Shown here: piece by piece, positions 43,753 through 51,973 of the stretch
Position numbering within the stretch: position 1 is the first letter of the stretch
Layout: the number at the start of each line of letters is the position of its first letter
Assembly (NCBI GenBank): GCA_963974345.1
Contig: CAXBBW010000009.1
Location: forward strand, 1 to 64,000
Length of the DNA stretch: 64,000 nucleotides
Direction of reading: 5' to 3'
Source: RHLJ01 sp963974345
GTDB taxonomy: Bacteria > Bacteroidota > Rhodothermia > Balneolales > Balneolaceae
Position numbers and translations under genes: made by a program
Notes under the pieces: model-generated
Told to the model about the DNA's origin: nothing
What the model saw: the letters and a program-made list of their open reading frames with translations, nothing else
Database searches by the model: none

Positions 43753-43825
43753 TGATTCGGGTGGGACTCGAACCCACGACCCACGGCTTAAAAGGCAGTT
43801 GCTCTACCAACTGAGCTACCGAATC
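43753..43825 (-). tRNA. tRNA-Lys (anticodon UUU)
   Basis: 73 bases. Acceptor GATTCGG/CCGAATC, D-arm GCTC-AGTTGGTA-GAGC, anticodon loop CTTTTAA (anticodon TTT), T-arm GTGGG-TTCGAGT-CCCAC and discriminator A. CCA is not encoded. The anticodon stem reads ACTGC/GCCGT and contains one T-C mismatch in the middle pair. Confidence 0.93.
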
Positions 43826-43901
43826 ATCCACAGACTCCAAAGATAAGGCTTTTAGATGCATTTTTTCAATCTAAAATTGCAAAAACCTCATTAAAAATTT
43901 A

Positions 43902-44411
43902 TTAATGTTCTGAAATAGCTTCAGATTTTAAAATAGACACTAAATCTTCTTCTAAATGCTGGATTGGTTCTTCAATAATCCTTCCAAATTCCTGTCCTTT
44001 TCTGAAGATAATAAAAGTTGGAGTATACTTTAAATTCCATCGTTCTGAGAGCATATTAGGGTCGGTTTTCTTTTTTGTAACCGCAATATATTCAACTTCA
44101 ATGAATGGGTTTTTAACCTCTTCCATTGTTTTCATAAACGCAGGAATCTGTTTCTTACTATCGTGGCACCAAGTGCCGAATAACACATGAATTTTAACCG
44201 AATCTTGAATTTCTTTTAAATATTGAACGGATTCTACTTTTGGAGTATACCGTTTAGTATAAATATCAAAAATACGATGTTGAGCACGTACTTCTTCCGC
44301 GGTTGTTATTCCAACGATATCAGATTTTTGAGCAACACTTGTTGAAGTCGAGATTATCAGAAAAAAAGAGAAAAAGAATAGAAGCAGGGAATTCTTAGTT
44401 AATTTGTACAT
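43902..44411 (-). CDS. Secreted thioredoxin-like protein with a single-cysteine active site
   Basis: 169 residues from the ATG at 44411; a TTG at 44417 gives only two more residues. Signal peptide to about SVAQ. Thioredoxin fold: VHVLFGTWCHDSKKQIPAF, where the usual CxxC is WCHDS (Cys with Ser in the second position), then VEYIAVTKKKTDP and the cis-Pro segment YTPTFIIFRKGQEFGR. It cannot form the normal dithiol exchange alone; it may be a monothiol isomerase or a binding protein. Neighbour of tRNA-Lys and divergent from a HIT gene. Confidence 0.8.
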   Translation of the reverse strand: MYKLTKNSLLLFFFSFFLIISTSTSVAQKSDIVGITTAEEVRAQHRIFDIYTKRYTPKVESVQYLKEIQDSVKIHVLFGTWCHDSKKQIPAFMKTMEEVKNPFIEVEYIAVTKKKTDPNMLSERWNLKYTPTFIIFRKGQEFGRIIEEPIQHLEEDLVSILKSEAISEH

Positions 44412-44468
44412 AAGCAATTATGAGTTTCAGATAGTATCTTCAAGAAAAGCATTCAAACTTAAGGTACG

Positions 44469-44867
44469 ATGGCTAGTATTTTTACCAAAATCATAAATGG
44501 GGAAATTCCCTGTTATAAAATTGCAGAAGATGAGCATCATTTTGCCTTTTTGGATATCAATCCCATAGCAGAAGGGCATACCTTGGTAGTTCCTAAAAAG
44601 GAAGTAGATTATATTTTTGAGCTTGAAGATGAAATTCTTGCTGAGCTAAATATTTTTACCAAAAGAGTGGCTCTTGCAATTGATGATGCCCTTGGTACTA
44701 TTCGAACAGGTGTAATTATAGAAGGACTAGAAGTCCCACATGCTCATATTCATTTGGTGCCAATATATTTTGAAGGTCAACCCGTTAGTTTGGGAAGAAA
44801 AACAGAAGTTTCGAAATCAAGAATGCAAGAATTAGCTAAACTTATCAGCAAGGCAATAAAAGCATGA
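44469..44867 (+). CDS. HIT family protein
   Basis: 132 residues. Histidine triad HAHIHLVPI near the C-terminus and the typical start SIFTKIINGEIPCYKIAEDE, with DINPIAEGHTLVVPKKE. A nucleotide hydrolase of the HINT/Hit type (AMP-lysine or dinucleoside polyphosphate substrates in the family). The next gene, aroQ, overlaps its stop by four bases. Confidence 0.93.
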   Translation: MASIFTKIINGEIPCYKIAEDEHHFAFLDINPIAEGHTLVVPKKEVDYIFELEDEILAELNIFTKRVALAIDDALGTIRTGVIIEGLEVPHAHIHLVPIYFEGQPVSLGRKTEVSKSRMQELAKLISKAIKA

Positions 44868-45298
44868 AAATTTTAATAATAAATGGGCCAAATTTAAATT
44901 TACTGGGTACACGAGATACAAATGTATATGGCACAGGTACTCTCGATGAGTTGAATACTTTTTTGTCGAACAAATTCCAAAATCATGAATTGAAGTTCTT
45001 TCAAAGTAACGTGGAAGGAGAAATTATAAATAAGCTTCAACAAGCTATGAAGGATGGTACTGAAGGTTTGTTGACGAATTTAGGTGCTTATACTCATACA
45101 TCAATTGCTTTACGCGACGCTTTGGAACCTATCACTTTTCCAAAAGTAGAAGTTCATATTTCAAATATTCATGCCAGAGAAGAATTTCGAGAAAAATCCT
45201 TAACTGGAGAGGTTATGAATGGAATAATTACTGGTTTTGGTAAGCACAGTTATGTGTTAGGAATTCAGGCAATTGAACATCTATCATCCAACGAGTGA
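44864..45298 (+). CDS. aroQ: 3-dehydroquinate dehydratase, type II
   Basis: 144 residues, standard size. Type II enzyme: NGPNLNLLGTRDTNVYGTGT (with the catalytic Tyr of the lid), NLGAYTHTSIALRDAL (His near the site) and PKVEVHISNIHAREEFREKS (second His and Arg). Shikimate pathway, with aroC at 28177. Overlaps both neighbours by four bases, so it is translationally coupled to a HIT gene and a flippase gene. Confidence 0.96.
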   Translation: MKILIINGPNLNLLGTRDTNVYGTGTLDELNTFLSNKFQNHELKFFQSNVEGEIINKLQQAMKDGTEGLLTNLGAYTHTSIALRDALEPITFPKVEVHISNIHAREEFREKSLTGEVMNGIITGFGKHSYVLGIQAIEHLSSNE

Positions 45299-46770
45299 GA
45301 AAACTCAAAGAACTTTTTTCTGATACTCTTGTCTACGGTATAAGTAGCGTATTCGCTCGCTTTATAAACTATCTTTTAGTTCCACTTTATACTGGAGTAT
45401 TTGATCCTGATGCATATGGAATTGTAGGCTTAGTGTATGCAGCAATTGGGTTTTTGAACGTTGTTTTTACTATGGGAATGGAATCTTCCTATATCCGCTA
45501 TGGGAAAGATCGAGAGCAAGCAGGGAGTTTTTTTAAAACACTTCAAGTTTTTCTTTTGAGTTCGTCTGGGGCGTTGATACTTCTTCTATGGTTGATGGAG
45601 CCTATTCTTTCTCCTCTGTTAGGTTTAGAATTGGGTGGGGATGTAATTTTCTTAATGATGTTAGGAATTCTATTTTTTGATACCCTTTCCATAGTTCCAT
45701 TTGCTGAACTTCGACTTTCTCAAAAAGCGTGGTTATTCGCAGCACTGAAAACCATAAATGTGTTAATCAATATTGGTCTGAACTTCTATTTAATTTTGGT
45801 TCTCAATTATGGTATTGAAGCAATATTCATTAGCAATCTAGCTACATCAATTATTACTGCGTTAATAGTTTGGGTAGCTACTTTGCCGATGCTAAAAGGA
45901 AAGCTAAATAAAGAAATCCTACAAAAAGCGTTAGTATTCGGACTTCCTTTTATCCCAGCAGGAATTGGGCATGTTATTAACGAAGGCTTAGATCGATTCT
46001 TTTTAAAAGGAATGTCTGAAGCATCCATTTTATCAATTTATGGAGAAACCTTTTCTTCAGATTATATAGTTGGGATTTACAATGCCTGCTATAAATTGGC
46101 AGTATTTATGCTATTACTTGTTCAGATGTTTAGAATGGCATGGCAACCGTTTTTTATGCGTCAATCTGATCAGGAAGATGCTCCCAAGCTTTTCGCACAA
46201 ACATTTACGTATTTCAATGTAGCGGCTGCATTTCTTTTTTTAATGGTTTCACTGTTCCTTCAACAAATAGTATCTATTAAGATTCCATTTTTGAATGCCT
46301 ACCTTATTGGAGAAGAGTACTGGATGGGACTTTCCATCGTTCCGATTTTATTAATGGCTTACTGGTTTCAAGGATGGTACGTAAATTTTTCCGCTGGGAT
46401 TTTTATTGCTGAAAAAACTAAAAAACTTGCTCAAATTACTTTAATCGGTGCAGCAGTAACTATTTCAGCAAACTTGATCTTAATTCCAATATATGGAATG
46501 ATGGGTTCTGCAATGGCAACCGTAGCTAGTTATTTAATAATGGCAATGCTTATCTACAGATACTCTACTCAATCATTTAATGTGCCGTATAAATTATGGC
46601 AAGGTTTTGCAGTAGTTGGAGTTGCGGCGTTAGCTATTTTTGGAAAGTCCTTTTTATCTGATCAGTTTTTTTCAGACATTGCCGCTTCTATGCTGACATT
46701 TATTGCAGCAATAGGTTTAATAATTATTTTGAGTTTCGGGAATCTATTAGCATCTAAAAAGGACAGTTAA
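45295..46770 (+). CDS. Oligosaccharide flippase (MOP/Wzx-like membrane protein)
   Basis: 491 residues with 12-14 membrane segments. It begins KLKELFSDTLVYGISSVFAR and shows FINYLLVPLYTGVFDPDAYG, typical of polysaccharide exporters of the MOP superfamily. It is likely to flip a lipid-linked oligosaccharide. The start is GTG at 45295, in the GTGA overlap with aroQ, fitting translational coupling. No glycosyltransferase genes adjoin it, which is unusual for an O-antigen flippase. Confidence 0.85.
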   Translation: MRKLKELFSDTLVYGISSVFARFINYLLVPLYTGVFDPDAYGIVGLVYAAIGFLNVVFTMGMESSYIRYGKDREQAGSFFKTLQVFLLSSSGALILLLWLMEPILSPLLGLELGGDVIFLMMLGILFFDTLSIVPFAELRLSQKAWLFAALKTINVLINIGLNFYLILVLNYGIEAIFISNLATSIITALIVWVATLPMLKGKLNKEILQKALVFGLPFIPAGIGHVINEGLDRFFLKGMSEASILSIYGETFSSDYIVGIYNACYKLAVFMLLLVQMFRMAWQPFFMRQSDQEDAPKLFAQTFTYFNVAAAFLFLMVSLFLQQIVSIKIPFLNAYLIGEEYWMGLSIVPILLMAYWFQGWYVNFSAGIFIAEKTKKLAQITLIGAAVTISANLILIPIYGMMGSAMATVASYLIMAMLIYRYSTQSFNVPYKLWQGFAVVGVAALAIFGKSFLSDQFFSDIAASMLTFIAAIGLIIILSFGNLLASKKDS

Positions 46771-46815
46771 TTCTTTTTCTTGAAAAAGTTGTCGGTTTAA
46801 AATCAGGATCATAAA

Positions 46816-47631
46816 ATGAGTAGTGAGCACAAAGTTGGCATCTATGTTGATGCCGTAAATGTAACCATGAATGGTGGTTATGGGTTGAGATACGATATTT
46901 TAAGAAAATTTGCATGTAGAGACGGAGGGCAAGCAGCAAGATTGAATGTATACCTTTGCTACGATGAAGAGCGCCTTAAAACAGATCCGGAGTATAAAGC
47001 TCGTAATAAACGGTTCTGTGAAATGCTTCGTGATTTTGAATACAAAGTAATAGAAAAACCAATTCAGGTATATACAAATAACGAAACCGGCGAAAAGACA
47101 TCAAAATCTTCTATTGATATGGATATGGCAGTAGATATGTTGGTACAAGCCGACTATTTGGATAAAATTGTGCTTTTAAGTAGCAATGGAAGTTATTGCA
47201 GTGTAGTTAATGCAATTCAGAATAAAGGCTGTAAAGTAGAGCTTATCGGTTTTGATAACGTTTCTTCTGGACTTAAAAAAGCTGTAGACTCAGCCATCTC
47301 AGGATATTTAATTCCAAAAATGCTACCGATTGAATCTCCGTATCAATGGGGAGAAGCTGATTCAAGAGTTCGGGGCGTTTGCTATGATTTTTCTCATCAA
47401 GACGGATATGGGTTTATGCGCTTTCTTGCAAAATACAGTGATAACCTTTGGGTTACAGATTCCAGAGATTGTGACTCGCCATACAAAACCGTATTCGCTC
47501 ATATTTCTCAGTTTGAAGAAGACCTCGATTCAAATCATATTCCTAGTCGGGATTTAATTTTTGAATTTGATCTAAGTCAAAATGACAAAGGGTACGTTGC
47601 CGAGAATATTGTTTTGGTGAGTGGGCATTAA
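46816..47631 (+). CDS. NYN-domain protein with C-terminal cold-shock-like domain
   Basis: 271 residues, cytoplasmic. The N-terminal NYN (PIN-like RNase, LabA/DUF88) domain spans about 1-170: YVDAVNV (Asp12), SSIDMDMAVDML (Asp101, Asp103) and IVLLSSNGSY, where the usual SGDSDF reads SSNGSY (Asn124, Ser126), so two acidic residues of the metal site are lost. The C-terminus (about 184-268) looks like a cold-shock OB fold: VRGVCYDFSHQDGYGFMRF, FAHISQ and a final AENIVLV. This suggests an RNA-binding protein with weakened or altered nuclease activity. It stands alone between a flippase and an oxidoreductase. Confidence 0.78.
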   Translation: MSSEHKVGIYVDAVNVTMNGGYGLRYDILRKFACRDGGQAARLNVYLCYDEERLKTDPEYKARNKRFCEMLRDFEYKVIEKPIQVYTNNETGEKTSKSSIDMDMAVDMLVQADYLDKIVLLSSNGSYCSVVNAIQNKGCKVELIGFDNVSSGLKKAVDSAISGYLIPKMLPIESPYQWGEADSRVRGVCYDFSHQDGYGFMRFLAKYSDNLWVTDSRDCDSPYKTVFAHISQFEEDLDSNHIPSRDLIFEFDLSQNDKGYVAENIVLVSGH

Positions 47632-47632
47632 A

Positions 47633-48607
47633 TCAACCCAAAATTTTATCCATTACCCAATTTGTTTTTGCACCTGATACTCCGGTACTCGGCGATTGAC
47701 CCAATCCACGAAGTTCATCAACAATAGTTTGTATAAGGGGCTGTTGAACATGCTTTGGATAAGGAATTGAAAACTCTTCTTTTGATGAATCTGTTTCCAA
47801 GACAATTGGTATGGAATCACTAAAACAACCAAATGAAATTTTTCCTTTACTTCCGATAATACTTATCTCATCTCTCCAATGTTTAGGAAGCGAAGTAAAA
47901 GTCCATACGCCATTTCCAACCAAGCCGGATTCAAATTTAAAACTAGCTGAGACGGTATCCTCGGCTTTGTTTTGATTTATAGCATTACTTTTCATTCCTG
48001 AAGCATCAGCTATATCCCCAAAAAAATATGCGAGTAAATCTAATTGATGAGAAGCTAAATCATGAAAATACCCCCCACCAGAAACGTCTGGATCAACTCG
48101 CCAATTAGAATTGGGATCAGTATCATCAGACTTTGGGAATTTTATTAGCGTTAAATTTACCATAGTAATGGTTCCAATTATTCCAGAATCAATCAGCTCT
48201 TTTACTTTCAGGAAATAAGGAAGTCGGCGGCGATAATAGGCTACAAATAATGGAACGTCTGCTTTTCGACACGCTTTTACCATTTGCTCACATTCAGCAA
48301 AAGTTCGAGCCATCGGTTTTTCAACATAAATGGGTTTCCCCGCTTTCGCTGCTTTTAAAGCAAATTCTAAATGTGAATTGGGAGGAGTGGCTATATAAAT
48401 GGCAGTAACTTTTGGGCTGTTGATAAGTTCATCTGCATCAGAGTACCAAGTTGGAACGCCATGTCGAGTTGCATAATCTTCAGCTTTTATAGCATTCCGT
48501 CGCATAACAGCCACCAGATTTGAATGCTCAATTTTTTGAAATGCTGGACCACTTTTAACCTCACAAACATCTCCACAGCCGATAATTCCCCAATGGATTT
48601 CCTTCAT
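47633..48607 (-). CDS. Gfo/Idh/MocA family oxidoreductase
   Basis: 324 residues. NAD(P)-binding Rossmann start WGIIGCGDVCEVKSGPAFQ, the conserved EKPMA turn (YVEKPMARTFAECEQMV) and the Gfo-type C-domain with SGGGYFHDLASHQLDLLAYFFGD, where the His is probably catalytic. Family members oxidise or reduce sugars and inositols; the substrate is unknown here. Two bases separate it from the phosphatase gene upstream on the same strand. Confidence 0.88.
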   Translation of the reverse strand: MKEIHWGIIGCGDVCEVKSGPAFQKIEHSNLVAVMRRNAIKAEDYATRHGVPTWYSDADELINSPKVTAIYIATPPNSHLEFALKAAKAGKPIYVEKPMARTFAECEQMVKACRKADVPLFVAYYRRRLPYFLKVKELIDSGIIGTITMVNLTLIKFPKSDDTDPNSNWRVDPDVSGGGYFHDLASHQLDLLAYFFGDIADASGMKSNAINQNKAEDTVSASFKFESGLVGNGVWTFTSLPKHWRDEISIIGSKGKISFGCFSDSIPIVLETDSSKEEFSIPYPKHVQQPLIQTIVDELRGLGQSPSTGVSGAKTNWVMDKILG

Positions 48608-48609
48608 AG

Positions 48610-49437
48610 CTAGTTTTTTAAATTAAGATGTTCTTTTATCAATGTTTGTTTTTCCTCTTCGTTTAAACCGCGATCAAAGTTAAACATGGCATCATTCCAC
48701 GAACCGTAAATTGGATTAGGTATTATAAACCATTTTTCTCCAAAATTAGATCGGTGTTTCTCCAAAAGAGCATCCCGATCAACTTCGGTTATGTTTTTAG
48801 CAGGAAGGAAGTCGTTAAAATCATCCCCAAATAACATCAAAATTCGATACCTAGAAGCTACCCACAAGCGTCGCTCGATTTTAGAAGAAGTCCAGTTTTC
48901 TTGTTCTCCCTTCAATAAGACAACATCTGTTTCTTTTGAGATTGGAAAGCCACTCTCTTCCAAGTTTTTACGGGTTGCTTCTTCAGTATTTGCTTCTCGG
49001 TTACTGAGGTAGATTACAGTGATTCCTGCGTCAGCGGCTTTTTTGGTAAGCTCAACAGCACCAGCAATAGCATCGGCATTTCCTTCGAGCACCCATTTTT
49101 CCCATTCAACAGGATCGTAGCCAGAATTCTTGCCAATCATTCGGGCTTGAAAAGGAGAATTATCCAACACGGTTTCGTCAATATCTAGTACAATAGCAGG
49201 AGGAAGTTGTTTGATATCTTTACCAGCTTGAGTTAACTCCGCAGTCCATGATTTATCCGCCAACGCGCCTTCAATTTTGGTTGATGCTGTTTGGTACGCC
49301 ATGGAAGTTAGCGCGTCATACTCCACCGCATTTTGAACCCAAAGCGTTGCTTGTAACGTTGGGTGCACTGGCTTGGTGGTAGAGCAAGCGGCGAGCAGAA
49401 ATAAAGGAATAAGAAAAAAGGACGATTTCATGTTCAT
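48610..49437 (-). CDS. HAD acid phosphatase lipoprotein, 5'-nucleotidase e(P4) type
   Basis: 275 residues. Lipobox LLAACS at about 13-18. Class B/C acid phosphatase fold: VLDIDETVLDNSPFQARMI holds the DxDxT nucleophile site, VIYLSNREANTEEATRKNL the second motif and MLFGDDFNDF the last Asp pair. The e(P4) group dephosphorylates nucleotides outside the cytoplasm. Same direction as the Gfo/Idh/MocA gene. Confidence 0.9.
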   Translation of the reverse strand: MNMKSSFFLIPLFLLAACSTTKPVHPTLQATLWVQNAVEYDALTSMAYQTASTKIEGALADKSWTAELTQAGKDIKQLPPAIVLDIDETVLDNSPFQARMIGKNSGYDPVEWEKWVLEGNADAIAGAVELTKKAADAGITVIYLSNREANTEEATRKNLEESGFPISKETDVVLLKGEQENWTSSKIERRLWVASRYRILMLFGDDFNDFLPAKNITEVDRDALLEKHRSNFGEKWFIIPNPIYGSWNDAMFNFDRGLNEEEKQTLIKEHLNLKN

Positions 49438-49459
49438 AGAAATAGGTAAAAATTAATGA

Positions 49460-49485
49460 GTCATTTCGAATTTATTCCGGAATCT
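49460..49485 (+). repeat. 26-bp intergenic element, copy 1
   Basis: Starts GTCATTTCGAATTTATTCCG and ends with AATCT. Same length and same ends as the other copies at 49541, 49810, 51013 and 56917. Confidence 0.6.
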
Positions 49486-49540
49486 TGGTGGCGAGAGGAA
49501 GAAAGGTTTTCCCAGATATTGAAATCAAAGCCATTCCGTA

Positions 49541-49566
49541 AGATCCTGAAACGAATTCAGGATGAC
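49541..49566 (-). repeat. 26-bp intergenic element, copy 2
   Basis: On the minus strand it starts GTCATCCTGAATTCG and ends CAGGATCT, with an internal dyad CCTGAA/TTCAGG. The best-formed copy. Confidence 0.65.
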
Positions 49567-49809
49567 TACAGTAAAAATAACCAAAAATGATTAACTAACT
49601 ATTAGGGAAGAAGGACAAGGTTTGTAAAAGTTCAAATACAGGTGATTAATATTATGGGTATGAAAAACCGAGTGTTGAAAGTTTGTTTAGATAGCTGTTA
49701 AGTATACTACTTATTACTTGGGTGATGAAAGAGGAAAATCCTTGTCCTGAATAGTATCTTGAATGACATTAATTTATTTAAGACCAGCAAAACTACCAAT
49801 CCTTACAAA

Positions 49810-49835
49810 AGATCCTAAATCAAGTTCAGGGTGAC
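49810..49835 (-). repeat. 26-bp intergenic element, copy 3
   Basis: On the minus strand it starts GTCACCCTGAACTTG and ends AGGATCT. Confidence 0.6.
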
Positions 49836-49887
49836 CCGAGATGGTTCTATGAAAATTATTGGAAAGATATGTGAAGGGTGGTAAAAA

Positions 49888-49923
49888 AAATCCCGTTCAC
49901 GAACTGAATCATGAGCGGGATTT
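49888..49923 (-). terminator. Terminator of mdh
   Basis: AAATCCCG (49888-49895) pairs with CGGGATTT (49916-49923). On the minus strand a run of eight T follows. It is 41 bases beyond the mdh stop. Confidence 0.85.
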
Positions 49924-49964
49924 AAAGTGCAAGTAGTGAAGACCTTAGTCCTCGTTTGTTTTAC

Positions 49965-50921
49965 TTATTTGTTTTGAAGTGCTTTGAATTCTTCCAAAGT
50001 ACCTCTTACTGCTTTCGCAGATGATTTCATAAGATCGCTTTCTGAATCGGTTAATTCAACCTCAATTACTTCTTTGATACCACCTTTTCCAAGTTTTACA
50101 GGAACCCCAATATATAGATCGTCAATACCGTATTGACCATCAATATGTGCGCAAACTGGGAAAATTCGGTTTTGATCAAGAAGAATAGCTTCTACCATTT
50201 GAGCGGCAGCAGCGCCAGGAGCATACCAAGCTGAAGTACCCATCAAACCAACTAATTCCCCACCGCCTTTTTTTGCTCGATCAACGATTTCATTTAATCG
50301 CTCTTCTTTGATGAAGTGAGTAATAGGCATTCCTGCTAGCGTAGTAAAGCGTGGAAGTGGAACCATAGTATCGCCATGACCACCCATTAATAATGCTTGA
50401 ATATCTTTTGGAGATACATCTAATTCTTCAGCTATAAATGCTCGATAACGAGCGGTATCCAGAATTCCTGCCATTCCCATCACTTTTTCATATGGTAATC
50501 CGGAAGCATCTTTAGCAACTTGAACCATTACATCCAACGGATTTGAAACCACGATGATGATGGTATCCGGTGAATATTTAACCAGCTGTTCGGTTACGCT
50601 TTTTACAATATTAGCGTTGATAGAAAGTAAGTCATCGCGACTCATTCCCGGACGACGTGGAACACCAGCTGTAATCACACATACATCAGAGTTCGCAGTA
50701 TCAGCATAATCGGTTGTCCCTTTAACACGGGTATCAAAAAGCGAAATTGGAGAAACTTGCCACTGATCAAGTCCTCTACCTTTTGATGGATAAAATGTTT
50801 TGTCACCGTCTTTACGTTCAAGATCTACGGCAATTACTTCTTTAGCGAAATCACGTTGGGCAACACTCAATGCTACAGTTGATCCTACGTTTCCACCTGC
50901 TCCTACTACTGTTACTTTCAT
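49965..50921 (-). CDS. mdh: Malate dehydrogenase
   Basis: 318 residues, of the lactate dehydrogenase-like MDH type usual in Bacteroidota. NAD-binding VVGAGGNVGSTVALS, substrate loop AGVPRRPGMSRDDLL (two Arg for dicarboxylate), SNPLDVM, and the catalytic His in LMGGHGDTMVPLPR. Oxidises malate in the citric acid cycle. It has a strong terminator behind it and a 159-base gap in front, in which a copy of the 26-bp element lies. Confidence 0.95.
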   Translation of the reverse strand: MKVTVVGAGGNVGSTVALSVAQRDFAKEVIAVDLERKDGDKTFYPSKGRGLDQWQVSPISLFDTRVKGTTDYADTANSDVCVITAGVPRRPGMSRDDLLSINANIVKSVTEQLVKYSPDTIIIVVSNPLDVMVQVAKDASGLPYEKVMGMAGILDTARYRAFIAEELDVSPKDIQALLMGGHGDTMVPLPRFTTLAGMPITHFIKEERLNEIVDRAKKGGGELVGLMGTSAWYAPGAAAAQMVEAILLDQNRIFPVCAHIDGQYGIDDLYIGVPVKLGKGGIKEVIEVELTDSESDLMKSSAKAVRGTLEEFKALQNK

Positions 50922-51012
50922 GGTCTTTTTATTGATTTATCTGATTTAAGCTTTTTTATTAATGTCTCTCTAAATTATGAATTTTAGATGATGGTTTTTG
51001 AAAAACCTTGTT

Positions 51013-51038
51013 GTCATTTCGAATGAAGTTAGATGTCT
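51013..51038 (+). repeat. 26-bp intergenic element, copy 4
   Basis: Starts GTCATTTCGAATGAAG and ends ATGTCT. Its TTTCGAA also pairs with TTCGAAA at 51054-51060, so this copy may be part of a longer hairpin. Confidence 0.55.
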
Positions 51039-51080
51039 CAGTTGGCAAGCTCCTTCGAAATAAAAGTGTATAATTCAAAA

Positions 51081-51956
51081 TTATTTAATTCGTCTAGAGT
51101 CTTGTCCCCACATCAATTTGTTTCTCAGCGTCTCGAAATAGTTTTGACCTTCAAGCTGGATCAAATTAAAAGAGAGGTTCGATTTTACAATTTCAATTTC
51201 TAATGGGTATTCATTTTCTTCGCAAATGACACCATCATAAGAAAATAGAACACCTGTTTGCTGCTTCCCAGCTATGATTTTAAGTGGCTTATCTGCTCTA
51301 AGAACTAAAGGCCTGGTTGTTAGAGTGTGCGGATTGATTGGAGTAACTAACAAAACATCTGAGCCAGGGACGACAATAGGACCGCCAGAAGATAAATTAT
51401 ATGCAGTCGATCCTGTTGAGGAGGCAACGATTAAACCATCTGCCCAATAGGTATTAATAAAGTTTCCATCATACTCAGCACTAATATTCACCATAGAGGT
51501 AGAATCTTCTCTAGTAAAAAGAAACTCATTTAGCGCATAAAATACAGTTCCCTTTTTATCGGTAGCCTTTAGGTAATGGCGTTTGTCGAGTGAATATTTA
51601 CCAACCAGAACATCATTTAAGGCGTCTTCAAGTTCCTCATTCTGGGTGTTTGCCATAAAGCCAAGTCGACCGCTATTTACTCCTAAAATTGGTTTTTGAA
51701 ATTGAGTAGAAATTCGAGCGGTATAAAGAATAGTTCCATCACCGCCCATTACAACTACTATATCACATTCAGTAATAGAATCTTGGTCCGACTCGGTAAT
51801 AGTTAAAAAATTAGAAGATTCAATACCTAATATTTCGCAAACGTCTCTGCATAAAAGTAGATGAGCAGCACTTTTTTCAGCCCAGCGAAGAGCTGCACGG
51901 ATGACATCTTTTACCTCGTACTTTTTGGGGTTAGCTATAACTGCGAATTTCTTCAT
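51081..51956 (-). CDS. nadK: NAD kinase
   Basis: 291 residues from ATG 51956. A TTG at 51971 would add five residues (L-P-L-C) before MKKFAVIANPKK, less likely because the family begins at this strand. Phosphorylates NAD to NADP: VVMGGDGTILYTAR is the GGDGT signature, then NSGRLGFMANTQNE and SSTGSTAYNLSSGGPIVVPG. It follows ddl on the same strand, 17 bases apart. Confidence 0.95.
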   Translation of the reverse strand: MKKFAVIANPKKYEVKDVIRAALRWAEKSAAHLLLCRDVCEILGIESSNFLTITESDQDSITECDIVVVMGGDGTILYTARISTQFQKPILGVNSGRLGFMANTQNEELEDALNDVLVGKYSLDKRHYLKATDKKGTVFYALNEFLFTREDSTSMVNISAEYDGNFINTYWADGLIVASSTGSTAYNLSSGGPIVVPGSDVLLVTPINPHTLTTRPLVLRADKPLKIIAGKQQTGVLFSYDGVICEENEYPLEIEIVKSNLSFNLIQLEGQNYFETLRNKLMWGQDSRRIK

Positions 51957-51973
51957 ACACAAAGGTAACAATC

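Larger units (their letters stand above)
49438..49964. other. 527-base intergenic region with repeats and the mdh terminator
   Basis: No gene is supported in either strand. It contains three copies of a 26-bp element (49460-49485; 49541-49566 and 49810-49835 in inverse orientation) and the terminator of mdh at 49888-49923. Nothing else was recognised between them. Confidence 0.6.
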
